Assembly (NCBI GenBank): GCA_040752025.1
Contig: JBFMFR010000028.1
Span: 1 to 64,000, forward strand
DNA from: JBFMFR01 sp040752025
GTDB taxonomy: Bacteria > Chloroflexota > Anaerolineae > Anaerolineales > UBA4823
DNA length: 64,000 bases
Direction of reading: 5' to 3'
Each line of letters opens with the position of its first letter. Position 1 is the first letter of the stretch. The position numbers and the translations under genes were made by a program. Of this stretch, positions 1-8,965 are shown one piece after another. The notes below the pieces were generated by a model. That model worked only from the letters and a program-made list of their open reading frames with translations. It made no database searches and had not been told where the DNA came from.

Positions 1-29
1 GTACGATACAGGCTGAGGTTATCTGACAT
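1..29 (-). CDS. Start of a gene cut by the window edge
   Basis: Only the first nine or so codons are inside the window, reading MSDNLSLYR on the minus strand. The start is supported by a strong AAAGGAG ribosome site at 37-43, seven bases before the ATG. Nothing can be said about function. It lies downstream of, and in the same direction as, the small lipoprotein gene ending at 115. Confidence 0.5.
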
Positions 30-114
30 TGTTCTTCTCCTTTGGCAGTTTGGTTTGCGACTTAAATTTGCCATAGTTTGAACAATTTGGATAGCCTCTC
101 TTTCTTAAGATTTG

Positions 115-474
115 TCAGTCAATCAGCCCTACTCGAGTGACACGATTCACTAAGGTGCTGAAACCCGAACTCGGTTTCCAACCCTGAAACGTCGCCAGGG
201 CAAAATACTTGCCGTAATTTACTGCAAGAAGTGCTTGCTTAGCTTCATTAGTAACCAGCCCATTCAAACTGTCCACCTCTTCTGGGCGAGAAATGACCAT
301 AAGGCCTGGTTGTTTGGCTTCGTAAAGATTACCAGTACCTGAGGATGCCTTTTGCTCAATACTCTGAAAAGTTAAATCAACTTCTTTAGGTCGAAAGATA
401 CAAGATACGATTGTCAAAGATATCATCATGAATGCAAAAACAACTCTAAGCGCACGCCAGGCTTCTTTAGGCAT
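115..474 (-). CDS. Small lipoprotein, possibly a shortened PrcB-like protein
   Basis: The 119-residue product starts with a hydrophobic segment ending in a lipobox (LTIVSC), so it is probably an exported lipoprotein. Residues about 80-112 (GKYFALATFQGWKPSSGF) resemble the conserved strand-turn of the protease-complex PrcB C-terminal domain, where a Gly-rich turn follows 'vavFxGxKP'. The match stops abruptly after 'VNRVTRV', where the domain would normally go on for a few more strands, so the gene may be truncated by a late stop or frameshift. The family assignment is by eye and uncertain. An uncharacterised lipoprotein is the safe reading. Confidence 0.5.
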   Translation of the reverse strand: MPKEAWRALRVVFAFMMISLTIVSCIFRPKEVDLTFQSIEQKASSGTGNLYEAKQPGLMVISRPEEVDSLNGLVTNEAKQALLAVNYGKYFALATFQGWKPSSGFSTLVNRVTRVGLID

Positions 475-597
475 TATGACCTCCAGCTTATTCGATAAGA
501 TGGACAGTTCCTTCAGGTATCGGAAATAATTTCATAATCCTCATCTGATCTTATAATAGACTGTCTTCGATGTTGAGTCAATAGGGTTCTAAAAAGC

Positions 598-840
598 CGC
601 CCCATCACCCCGGCGGTCATCCGTGAGATTGCCGCCTATATCGCGGAGCGCCGTACGGCCGGTACGCCTTTCGATGTCATTAAATACGGCCTGACCGAGG
701 GGAAGGACCTGGCCCAGGAGCGCGCCCTGGTTCAGGAATACAGCGCCGCCGGAGCCACCTGGTGGATCGAAGAGATCTTCTCCGGCCGGGGGATGCTCAA
801 GCAGGTTCAGCAGCGCATCGCCGCCGGCCCGCCGTGTTGA
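598..840 (+). pseudogene. C-terminal remnant of an LLM-class flavin oxidoreductase
   Basis: An open frame without a plausible start reads about 80 residues to TGA at 838-840. It contains FDVIKYGLTEG, a Trp-Trp-Ile-Glu-Glu motif and a C-terminal MLKQVQQRI helix, typical of the tail of luciferase-like flavin-dependent monooxygenases. Those proteins run to about 300 residues, so most of the gene is missing. The fragment is sharply GC-rich between AT-rich flanks and the frame is closed by a TGA at 574-576, so it looks like a deletion or insertion scar. It should not be functional. Confidence 0.65.
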
Positions 841-1137
841 GCGTTTTTTTAGCCCGGCAGGTGCAGTGCTTCAACCGCAGCCGGTCACGGGTTGGGTCAG
901 AAGTCTTTTTTCCGGGGGAAGCATGCCAGCCCTGGTGTATAATATTTTTGAAGGAAAATGATCGCAGGATGATCGGCGCACACGCTTACGGGATTGAGCA
1001 TTCATACAAAAAGGTGAACAAGACACAAGCCAAATGCCTGGTTTGTGGTGAGTTTTTCAGAATGCCAGATGCTCAAATACGAAACGGGCATTTTGTCAGT
1101 GCCTTACTATAAAGATATGAAGTTGCAGAGGATGGCA

Positions 1138-1251
1138 ATGCCTAAAAAAGTACCCCTGGTAAGCATCATCCTGGTGCTGCTTTTGGGAGCAGCGCTCGGC
1201 GGCTTACTGGTTTATTTGCAAGAATTATTCAATATCCCATTTATTCCTTGA
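1138..1251 (+). CDS. Tiny single-pass membrane protein
   Basis: A 37-residue product with one strong hydrophobic helix (about residues 7-27), a basic N-terminus (MPKK) and the tail LFNIPFIP. I chose the ATG at 1138 because AGAGGA at 1127-1132 is a fair ribosome site; an in-frame ATG at 1132 would add two residues. The family is unknown. The 841-1131 stretch before it shows no convincing gene, although a short frame from 969 encodes a lone CLVCGEFF pair of cysteines. Short membrane ORFs are often false, so confidence is modest. Confidence 0.4.
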   Translation: MPKKVPLVSIILVLLLGAALGGLLVYLQELFNIPFIP

Positions 1252-1341
1252 GCCCGTCTTGAGATAAGATGATTACTCATATCGACCATATCGTATTGAC
1301 CGTAATGTAGAGGTCAACTACACCACAGGGAATCGTCAGTC

Positions 1342-2130
1342 ATGATCCAACGCATACAGGCATCAAGAAGCCGCTTCGCCGTATTGATTTCGTCAGCAGT
1401 AATCATCGGCTTGCTGGGTTTGCTTATTTATGCCCGTTCAGCCGACAATAAACAGTCTCTAAATGACATCAAAGGAGTGCTATCGGATTATCGTGAATCA
1501 CTCTCCACCGGACAAATCCTTCACCCGTTGTACTACACTTCTGCCATGCAAGATTTGATTCGAGAGAGAAGAATCTACTACGAAGACTATTTCGCGATAG
1601 GTCTTTATTCGACATTGGAAAGCATCCAATCTGAATATGTCATTGACGATGAAGGTTCCGGCATTGAAGTAACCGTCATTTCAAAGGATCGACTATCTGT
1701 GCAGGTAAAAGAATATTTAATCCTGCAAGGAAGGCCAAAGGGTTCTCCCGAAGAAAATCCAGTGCTTCTGGCATTACGATGGGCGCTGTCCCGGGCAGAT
1801 AATGAATGCATGAAACTGGAGCTGGAGAATGAAATCCAAAGTTCCCAATTCGACTTCAATAAATACCATCTTGAGGGATTTGAAACTAGGCTGGAGGAAA
1901 TCCACCAGTTGGTTATGGAGCGGACGCCGAACGGTTTGCAGATCATACAAGACTCGATTCAGAGCATGACCGAAGGTGGTCCTGCATCCCTGGTCGTTTG
2001 GGTAAATGGCAACTATATATGGAATAAACCAGATTTTACCCAGATGCCAGATTACCAACGTCACATTATGTCGATTGATGAATTAGGAAGGGCATACTTG
2101 GAAAAAGTTTCTCGAGGCTGCGAACAATAA
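1342..2130 (+). CDS. Membrane-anchored protein of unknown function
   Basis: The 262-residue product has a basic N-terminus followed by one transmembrane segment (about residues 12-30); the rest is a soluble, charged domain rich in alpha-helix-forming residues, probably outside the cell. I recognise no family. AT-rich codon use resembles the neighbouring degraded region rather than the biosynthetic operon. Upstream, TTGACC at 1296-1301 and GGTCAA at 1312-1317 form a six-base inverted repeat that could be an operator, with no proof. It may be expressed on its own, since the next gene starts about 80 bases later with its own GGAG site. Confidence 0.7.
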   Translation: MIQRIQASRSRFAVLISSAVIIGLLGLLIYARSADNKQSLNDIKGVLSDYRESLSTGQILHPLYYTSAMQDLIRERRIYYEDYFAIGLYSTLESIQSEYVIDDEGSGIEVTVISKDRLSVQVKEYLILQGRPKGSPEENPVLLALRWALSRADNECMKLELENEIQSSQFDFNKYHLEGFETRLEEIHQLVMERTPNGLQIIQDSIQSMTEGGPASLVVWVNGNYIWNKPDFTQMPDYQRHIMSIDELGRAYLEKVSRGCEQ

Positions 2131-2211
2131 GCGGAATCCACACCCGCCAGTGGGTAACGAGGGGATTCTACGGTATTTTCAGGTATCAGACCACCAGAAG
2201 GAGTATGAGTA

Positions 2212-2637
2212 ATGGGAATCGACGAGCGTGTATGGCGGATCATGCAGAAGCGCCTGGGTTACACCGATGAAGAAGTCCAAAGTTTCAGAGGGAATCCCAG
2301 GAATGCGGATGTGCTGGCAAAGAGCGCCGAGTTGATGAGCAAAATCATTGTACTGGAAATCGTGGAGTCGCATGGCTGCAACAGCGGGCACAAGCTGGGC
2401 GACAAGTTCTACTTCGACGGGGCAGGCAACCTGCTCACGGAGCTGTGTCCGCAGCGAGTGTGCGGCTATTCGTTGAGTTCGGCGCTCATGATGGTGTTTG
2501 CAGCGAATGAGATGATCTACGCCGGGGTTGACCCAAATGAAATGCGCTTCAAGCGGGCGAACTGCTTTGACGTGGGACTTGAGTGTGGTGGGTGGGGACG
2601 TATTGTCCTGGAATTGCGAGTGGAAGACCGCACGTAG
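2212..2637 (+). CDS. TIGR04076-like small protein
   Basis: The 141-residue protein has conserved-looking Cys and Gly positions: HGCNSGHKLGD at about residues 54-64, LCPQRVCGYSL at about 77-87, and a late CFDVGLECGGWGR motif. This arrangement matches, by memory, the TIGR04076 group of small proteins of unknown function. The cysteines could bind metal, but that is not established. GAAGGAG lies just before the ATG. A short reading frame with a coiled-coil look follows directly. Confidence 0.6.
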   Translation: MGIDERVWRIMQKRLGYTDEEVQSFRGNPRNADVLAKSAELMSKIIVLEIVESHGCNSGHKLGDKFYFDGAGNLLTELCPQRVCGYSLSSALMMVFAANEMIYAGVDPNEMRFKRANCFDVGLECGGWGRIVLELRVEDRT

Positions 2638-2715
2638 GATCGAGTTGCTATACTGGAGCAGTTGGTAGCTTTGTTACATCAACGCAAAGTCCTAGACGAG
2701 AAGAAAGAACTTTAG
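2638..2715 (+). other. Possible SHOCT-like C-terminal fragment
   Basis: Directly after the preceding stop codon a 25-codon frame reads LEQLVALLHQRKVLDEKKEL before TAG at 2713-2715. This pattern (leucine-rich helix, turn, 'D/E-E-K-K-x-L') resembles the short C-terminal SHOCT helix pair found at the ends of many bacterial proteins. It has no start codon or ribosome site, so it is either a decayed gene end or chance. Confidence 0.25.
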
Positions 2716-2748
2716 CTTGCATGGTAGATAGGGTCACAGGAGGACACT

Positions 2749-2988
2749 ATGCACGAACGTATGATGGATAAAACCACCCAGCCATCCGATGCGGATATGG
2801 TCAACTGGATCGGGCGGCCCATCGCCGAGGGGTGGATCGCCTTACGACGATTCCTGGCGGAAACCTACGCGATCGATCCCATCTTCAATTCTGGTGGGAA
2901 GTGCTATGGCTGGAATCTGCAACACCCAGGTATCACGACGGCTGTTCTGCGTTTGCTATTAGGAAAAGCTTATGACAGAAGAATCTGA
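2749..2988 (+). pseudogene. Truncated DUF3788 gene
   Basis: The frame starts at an ATG with an AGGAGG site. The first 60 or so residues (PSDADMVNWIG, GWIALRRFL, GGKCYGWNLQH) look like the N-terminal half of DUF3788 proteins, which are usually about 130-150 residues. After GWNLQH the similarity ends and about 20 unrelated residues run into the next gene, overlapping its start at 2972. This reads as a deletion that joined a broken DUF3788 gene to the protease gene. The product is probably not functional. Confidence 0.55.
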
Positions 2989-4012
2989 AACTCACGTGAT
3001 TCTCCCGGAGTTGAACAAGAGAGCTTTGTTTACGCCGCATACCATTGCGTTGATCATCCTGTGGCTCCTTTCAACGGTCTCCCTGGTTGTTATGTTGTTT
3101 AACGGAGTCCGGAATACCGGTCAATTCCGTAGCGGGCGCGATACTCTTCAAGTTGTGTATGTCCTGGCCTTATTCTGGTACCTGATCAAAACGGGCCCTT
3201 CCGTAAAACAGTTGCCTGATCTGAACCCGGTTTTGCTGCCCAGGCTGCAAATAGGTAAGCAAATTCCTGTCATTGGCATAGCTTTGCTATTCGTGTCTGA
3301 GCTCTTTGATCAGGGTCTGCTATTGCCGCTGCTCATGCTGGCGACAATTTGGATCCTGATTGCCTGGCGGCGTGAAATTCGTTTACCCGCTGTCCTTCTC
3401 GGTCTTGGGCTTACCGCGATGGCCCTTTTGGCGGGGTTGCTATTTTACCGGAATCAATACATCGGGGAAGTGAGCTTCATTGCATTACTGGTATTCGTGA
3501 TGCCAATGTTTGTTGCTGGGGGTCTGTTGAGTAAACGCACGGGCCTGGTCGGGAGTCAGGTTTATGCCCGGCGGTATTGGGAGGCAGTGAAGAGTTTTCT
3601 ATGGGGCTGCCTGCTGTTCGTTCCTCTGGGCCTGGCCAACGCCGCTGCCGGTTCTCCAGGTCCGGGCATGACCTGGGTGACGCGCTGGTGGATACCCTTA
3701 TCGCAGCCCTGGTTCTCGGGAATAGTGGAGGAAGCATGGTTCAGGCTATTCCTGGTCAGCCTGTGCTACTTCCTCTTGCGCCCTGCATTCAACAAATATC
3801 CTGCCATTGCCGTTGTTTGCGCGACGCTCTTCAGTGGGATCACCTTTGGCCTGGGTCACGGAGGAACGCTGCAAGAGAGATTTCTGATGATTGGATTGCT
3901 CTTCGGCTTGCCAATGGCCGCGATATTCGCCAGGCGGGACTGGGAGCATGCCGTAGGCGCTCACTATATGATCAATATGATCCCAGCGTTGATGGTTTTC
4001 CTGGGGATCTGA
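2972..4012 (+). CDS. CPBP-family intramembrane metalloprotease
   Basis: The 346-residue protein is strongly hydrophobic, with about eight membrane segments. In the C-terminal third it carries the three CPBP (Abi) motifs: EEAWFR with the paired glutamates and arginine, FGLGH with the Phe-xxx-His, and a final GAHYMIN histidine-asparagine motif. The family includes the Rce1-type CAAX protease and bacterial bacteriocin-processing or self-immunity proteins. The natural substrate here is unknown. It overlaps the tail of the DUF3788 remnant and is followed 23 bases later by a prenyltransferase gene, so the two may be cotranscribed. Confidence 0.85.
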   Translation: MTEESETHVILPELNKRALFTPHTIALIILWLLSTVSLVVMLFNGVRNTGQFRSGRDTLQVVYVLALFWYLIKTGPSVKQLPDLNPVLLPRLQIGKQIPVIGIALLFVSELFDQGLLLPLLMLATIWILIAWRREIRLPAVLLGLGLTAMALLAGLLFYRNQYIGEVSFIALLVFVMPMFVAGGLLSKRTGLVGSQVYARRYWEAVKSFLWGCLLFVPLGLANAAAGSPGPGMTWVTRWWIPLSQPWFSGIVEEAWFRLFLVSLCYFLLRPAFNKYPAIAVVCATLFSGITFGLGHGGTLQERFLMIGLLFGLPMAAIFARRDWEHAVGAHYMINMIPALMVFLGI

Positions 4013-4035
4013 TTCCTGATTGTGGAGGCTACCCT

Positions 4036-4929
4036 GTGAACACGTTTAAGACTTTGCTCGGTACCATGCGCCCGCCTTTCTTGCTGCTCGCGCCTGCTTG
4101 CGTGGTGGTTGGCATTGGAACGGCTTACTGGCAAAGCGGCGCTCTGCATTGGGGCCAGGTGCTGCTGGTTCTGGTTGGCGGCCTGGCGGCACATATCACC
4201 GTAAACGTATTCAACGAGTATTTTGACTTCAAAAGCGGCTTGGATGCCCAAACCCAGCGTACGCCCTTCAGCGGCGGCAGCGGCACGCTGCAAGCCGTGC
4301 CCAACCTGGCCCGCGCCACCCTGGTGTTGGCCTGCAGCGCCCTGGCGATCACCGCCCTGGTAGGCTTGTATTTCACCTGGCTGCGCGGCTGGCAGTTGCT
4401 GCCCCTGGGCCTCCTGGGCCTACTGCTGCTGGTGACTTATACCATCTGGTGGGTCAACAATCCCATCCTGTGCCTGGTTGCCCCCGGTCTGGGCTTCGGC
4501 GTGTTGATGGTCATGGGGACTCATTTTGCATTGACCGGCGCGTATACCTGGACGTCTTTCCTGGCCTCGCTGACGCCCACTTTCCTGGTCAGCAATCTGC
4601 TGCTGCTCAACCAGTTCCCCGACGTGGAAGCCGACCGGGGCATCGGGCGGCGGCATTTCCCCATCACCATCGGGCGCCAGGCCAGCAGCAGCCTGTATGG
4701 CCTCTTTCTCCTGCTGACTTACCTCTCGATCCTCGCCGGCGTGATCCTCGGACTGCTGCCCCCCTTCTGCCTGCTGGCGTTGTTGACAGCGATTATAGCC
4801 TGGCGCGCCTATCAAATCTCGCGCCAGAGCGCCGAGCAGATCCCCGCCCTGCTCCCCGCCATGGGCATGAACGTGCTCATCAACCTGGCCACGCCGCTTC
4901 TGTTGGCGCTTGGGTTGTTTCTTAGCTAG
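4036..4929 (+). CDS. UbiA-family prenyltransferase (MenA-like)
   Basis: The 297-residue membrane protein has about nine transmembrane helices and both Asp-rich motifs of the UbiA superfamily: NVFNEYFDFKSGLD (about residues 56-69) and NQFPDVEADRGIGR (about 193-206), which bind Mg-diphosphate of the prenyl donor. The FPITIG after the second motif is typical of MenA-like members, which prenylate 1,4-dihydroxy-2-naphthoate in menaquinone synthesis. No other quinone gene is nearby, so the acceptor is not proven. I chose the GTG at 4036 because TGGAGG lies eight bases before it and the sequence from there matches the family start. Confidence 0.88.
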   Translation: MNTFKTLLGTMRPPFLLLAPACVVVGIGTAYWQSGALHWGQVLLVLVGGLAAHITVNVFNEYFDFKSGLDAQTQRTPFSGGSGTLQAVPNLARATLVLACSALAITALVGLYFTWLRGWQLLPLGLLGLLLLVTYTIWWVNNPILCLVAPGLGFGVLMVMGTHFALTGAYTWTSFLASLTPTFLVSNLLLLNQFPDVEADRGIGRRHFPITIGRQASSSLYGLFLLLTYLSILAGVILGLLPPFCLLALLTAIIAWRAYQISRQSAEQIPALLPAMGMNVLINLATPLLLALGLFLS

Positions 4930-5030
4930 TGGAATTTCTTGAACAAAGGATACGCTATCGGCGCGACCGGTAGCGAGTTCGTGGGATGGAGTATAATCAT
5001 ATTTGCTAGAACTTACTGGAGGATAACGAG

Positions 5031-5282
5031 ATGGATGAGATAGCTTTATTAGCGCGGATCACGGTCAACCCGAAGATTTTCGGAGGCAAACCCATCTTGC
5101 GCGGCCGGCGCTTAGCGGTCGAGCACGTCTTGGGAATGCTGGCGGCTGGTGACAGCTTCGAGACAATCCTGGCTGGTTACCCCTGGCTTGAGGCAGAGGA
5201 TATACAGGCTTGCCTGGTGTATGCTCGCAGGCTGGTTGGACACGAGCGTGTAGAATTACTGGTTATGGAGAACGCGGCTTGA
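5031..5282 (+). CDS. DUF433 antitoxin
   Basis: The 83-residue protein has the DUF433 pattern: ITVNPKIFGGKPILRGRRL near the N-terminus, then a helix-turn-helix ending in EAEDIQACLVYARR. DUF433 proteins are usually antitoxins and DNA-binding autorepressors paired with DUF5615 PIN-like toxins, and the very next gene is such a toxin, with its start overlapping this stop. A TATAAT at 4992-4997 and a GGAGG site before the ATG suggest an own promoter. Confidence 0.88.
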   Translation: MDEIALLARITVNPKIFGGKPILRGRRLAVEHVLGMLAAGDSFETILAGYPWLEAEDIQACLVYARRLVGHERVELLVMENAA

Positions 5283-5629
5283 AAATCCTTTTGGATGCCT
5301 GCGTTTGGGGAGGTGTGAAAAACGAGTTGCTGGCAGAAGGTCATGATGTCATTTGGGTCGGTGATTGGCCGGAAGACCCGGGCGATGATGAAATTTTGGC
5401 GTTAGCGTATGAGCAAGAGCGGGTGCTGGTAACCCTGGATAAGGATTTTGGTGAACTGGCGGTAGTCAGGGGTATGCCTCATTCTGGCATTGTGCGGCTG
5501 GTGAACTTGAATGCCCGGCAGCAGGGCGCTTACTGCCAACATGTTTTGAGCACTTATCGCAGTGATCTTCGGCCTGGCGCGATCCTCACTGTAGAACGAA
5601 ATCGGGTGCGGATACGCCCGGGTAGTTAG
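5279..5629 (+). CDS. DUF5615 PIN-like toxin
   Basis: The 116-residue product begins LKILLDACVWGG and contains GDDEILALAYEQ, VLVTLDKDFGEL and a late SGIVRLVNLN, the acidic pattern of DUF5615, a PIN-like nuclease fold. The start is a TTG at 5279 inside the TTGA shared with the antitoxin stop; the longer upstream frame would only add an out-of-family tail. The four-base overlap suggests translational coupling, keeping toxin below antitoxin. The family typically has Asp at the DAC, DDE and DKDF positions, all present here. Confidence 0.85.
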   Translation: MKILLDACVWGGVKNELLAEGHDVIWVGDWPEDPGDDEILALAYEQERVLVTLDKDFGELAVVRGMPHSGIVRLVNLNARQQGAYCQHVLSTYRSDLRPGAILTVERNRVRIRPGS

Positions 5630-5652
5630 GATAGTCCATTATAGGACATCAA

Positions 5653-5859
5653 ATGAGCTTGCCAAACCGTATCGTTGTCGACCCACAAATTTTGGTAGGG
5701 AAGCCCGTGATTCGTGGCACTCGCCTGGCTGTCGAGTTTGTCGTTGATTTATTGGCCCAGGGATGGCCTGAAGCGGAAATCCTGCGTAATTATCTTGGTC
5801 TGACGCACGAGGATATACAGGCTTGCCTGGAGTATAAGCTTTCCGGGATTTCCTATTGA
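5653..5859 (+). CDS. Second DUF433 protein, without an own toxin
   Basis: The 68-residue product (IVVDPQILVGKPVIRGTRL, then THEDIQACLEYKL) is a DUF433 domain clearly related to the gene at 5031, and both end with a near-identical DIQACL helix. It is slightly shorter and no DUF5615 gene follows; instead a promoter and the arginine operon begin. It may be an orphan antitoxin left after loss of its toxin, or may cross-act with the pair just upstream. The close relation suggests local duplication. Confidence 0.85.
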   Translation: MSLPNRIVVDPQILVGKPVIRGTRLAVEFVVDLLAQGWPEAEILRNYLGLTHEDIQACLEYKLSGISY

Positions 5860-5884
5860 CGTATCATATCGTGCATGATAAACT
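5856..5884 (+). promoter_or_regulatory. Putative promoter of the arginine/LysW operon
   Basis: TTGACG at 5856-5861 and TAAACT at 5879-5884 are separated by 17 bases, a good sigma-70-type spacing. The -35 box overlaps the stop of the preceding DUF433 gene. Predicted transcription would begin near 5891, only a few bases before the ATG of a short leader frame at 5895. Inferred by eye only. Confidence 0.4.
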
Positions 5885-5894
5885 TGCCCCCAAC

Positions 5895-6008
5895 ATGAAC
5901 CCGGCTTCTATTTCCCCGATCCGCGCTCGTCGTCCGCACCCTGCATCCTCATCGGGATGGATGGGTGGCCTGGCGTACTTGAAGATCAAAGAAGCCTGCT
6001 CGTTGTAA
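5895..6008 (+). CDS. Possible arginine-rich leader peptide
   Basis: A 37-codon frame starts with ATG and ends at TAA (6006-6008), just before a terminator hairpin and upstream of argG. It includes ISPIRARRPH, with three arginine codons (CGC, CGT, CGT) within four codons. The layout (promoter, short Arg-containing frame, hairpin with U-run, biosynthetic operon) is that of a transcription attenuator. There is no clear ribosome site, so translation would have to be nearly leaderless. It could also be a chance frame. Confidence 0.35.
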   Translation: MNPASISPIRARRPHPASSSGWMGGLAYLKIKEACSL

Positions 6009-6029
6009 CTGCCACATTTTTGTTTACGC

Positions 6030-6059
6030 AAAAAGCCCTCCTCCCGGAGGGCTTTTTTT
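6030..6059 (+). terminator. Rho-independent terminator, possible attenuator
   Basis: AGCCCTCC at 6034-6041 pairs with GGAGGGCT at 6046-6053 around a four-base loop and is followed by a run of seven T, with flanking A/T extending the stem. It lies 50 bases before the argG start. It could end the DUF433 transcript, or regulate the operon. ATCGGGATG (5951-5959) in the leader can pair exactly with CATCCCGAT (6069-6077) just past the terminator. Confidence 0.75.
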
Positions 6060-6108
6060 ATTTTTTCTCATCCCGATCAGAGTTCAGTTTGTGCAAAAGG
6101 AGATTGAT

Positions 6109-7368
<1,260 letters not shown>

Positions 7369-7378
7369 GGAGGCCGAG

Positions 7379-8755
7379 ATGACCTTATGGGGAGGCGCGT
7401 TTGCCTCTGGCCCGGACCCCCTGGCCTGGGCGTTGAACGCTTCGCTGAGCTTCGACCAGCGCCTGGCGCAGCAGGACGTGCAGGGCAGCCTGGCCTGGGC
7501 GGCGGCCTTGGGCCAGGCGGGCGTGCTCTTGCCGGAAGAACAGGCCAGCATCGAGCAGGGACTGCACGCCATCGCCGCCGAGTTCGCTGCGGGCAGCTTC
7601 AGCTACCAGCCCAGCGATGAGGACATCCACACGGCGGTTGAGCGCCGCCTGGGCGAACTGATCGGCCCGCTGGCGGGCAAACTGCACACCGGGCGCAGCC
7701 GCAACGACCAGGTGGCCACGGACTTCCGCCTGTGGCTGCTGGGGGCTATCCCGCAGCTCGGCGCCGCCCTGGGCGGCTTGCAGCAGGCCCTGGTGGGGCG
7801 CGCCGAGGCGGATATGGGCGTGTTGATGCCCGGTTACACCCACACGCAGCGCGCTCAGCCGCTCCTGCTCAGCCACTGGTGGCTGGCGCACTTCTGGCCC
7901 CTGCAGCGCGACCAGGAACGCCTGGCGCAGTTAGCCGTGCGCTGCGGTGTGCTGCCCCTGGGGGCCGGCGCCCTGGCGGGCACGGCCTTCCCCGTGGACC
8001 GCGCCGCCCTGGCGCAGGCCCTGGGCTTCCACTCGCCGGCGCCCAACAGCATCGACGCCGTCTCGGACCGGGATTTCGCCGCCGAGTTCCTGTTCTGCAG
8101 CGCCCTGGCGGGCGTGCACCTCAGCCGGCTGGCGGAAGCGCTGATCCTGTTCTCCACCCGGGAGTTCGGCTACTTCGAGCTGGACGAAGCCTACGCCAGC
8201 GGTTCCAGCCTGATGCCGCAGAAGAAGAACCCGGACGTGTTCGAGCTGGCGCGTGGCAAGGCTGGCGCGCTCATCGGGCTGCTGTGCGGCCTGCTGAGCA
8301 CGCTCAAGGGCCTGCCCGGCGCCTACGACAAGGACTTGCAGGAGGACAAGCTGCCCGTCTTCCAGGCTTTCGACGCCCTGGTGCAGCTCCTGCCGGTGCT
8401 GGCCGGCGCGCTGGGGAGTCTGAAGGTACACCCGGGGCGCTTGCGGGCGGCCATCGACTCCGGCATGCTGGCCACCGACCTGGCCGATTACCTGGTGCAG
8501 CAGGGCATCCCCTTCCGCGAAGCGCATGGCCTGGCCGGGCGCGCTGTGCGCCGGGCAGCGCAGGCCGGCCTCTCGCTGGAGCAACTGCCTCTGGAGGATT
8601 ACCAGCAGTTGCATGCCGCCATCACAGAAGACGTTTACCGTGTTTTCGACCCCGAAGCCAGCCTGGCGCGGCGCAGTGTGACCGGCGGCACGGCCCCCCA
8701 GGCCGTGGCGGCGCAGTTGCAGCAGGCGCAGGCGCTTCTGGCTGAACAGGCCTGA
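7379..8755 (+). CDS. argH: Argininosuccinate lyase
   Basis: The 458-residue protein cleaves argininosuccinate to arginine and fumarate. The superfamily signature GSSLMPQKKNPD is at about residues 275-286, and HTGRSRNDQ (about 103) and GYTHTQRAQP (about 152) supply the substrate-binding and catalytic histidine regions. Length matches the family. It starts ten bases after argG with a GAGGAGG site and is followed 37 bases later by lysW, so arginine end-steps and carrier-protein steps share one transcript. Confidence 0.97.
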   Translation: MTLWGGAFASGPDPLAWALNASLSFDQRLAQQDVQGSLAWAAALGQAGVLLPEEQASIEQGLHAIAAEFAAGSFSYQPSDEDIHTAVERRLGELIGPLAGKLHTGRSRNDQVATDFRLWLLGAIPQLGAALGGLQQALVGRAEADMGVLMPGYTHTQRAQPLLLSHWWLAHFWPLQRDQERLAQLAVRCGVLPLGAGALAGTAFPVDRAALAQALGFHSPAPNSIDAVSDRDFAAEFLFCSALAGVHLSRLAEALILFSTREFGYFELDEAYASGSSLMPQKKNPDVFELARGKAGALIGLLCGLLSTLKGLPGAYDKDLQEDKLPVFQAFDALVQLLPVLAGALGSLKVHPGRLRAAIDSGMLATDLADYLVQQGIPFREAHGLAGRAVRRAAQAGLSLEQLPLEDYQQLHAAITEDVYRVFDPEASLARRSVTGGTAPQAVAAQLQQAQALLAEQA

Positions 8756-8792
8756 GACCTGCCATATGATTTTGAACCAAAGGAGATTGATC

Positions 8793-8963
8793 ATGACTAC
8801 CTTATCTTGTCCCGAATGTGTTGCCGAGATCACCCTGGACGACGATGTCGAACAGGGCGAGATCATCGTTTGCCCCGACTGCGGGGTGGATTTGGAAGTG
8901 GTTTCCCTCGACCCGCCAGAGATCGCCCTGGCGCCGATGGAACAAGAAGACTGGGGAGAATAG
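8793..8963 (+). CDS. lysW: Amino-group carrier protein LysW
   Basis: The 56-residue acidic protein carries alpha-aminoadipate (or glutamate) on its C-terminal glutamate so that later enzymes act on a protein-bound intermediate. Four cysteines in two CPxC pairs (C6, C9, C27, C30) form the zinc site, and the product ends exactly in EDWGE, the attachment tail. An AAAGGAG site precedes the ATG at 8793; an upstream ATG at 8766 would add nine residues not seen in the family. lysX follows two bases after its stop. Confidence 0.97.
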   Translation: MTTLSCPECVAEITLDDDVEQGEIIVCPDCGVDLEVVSLDPPEIALAPMEQEDWGE

Positions 8964-8965
8964 CC

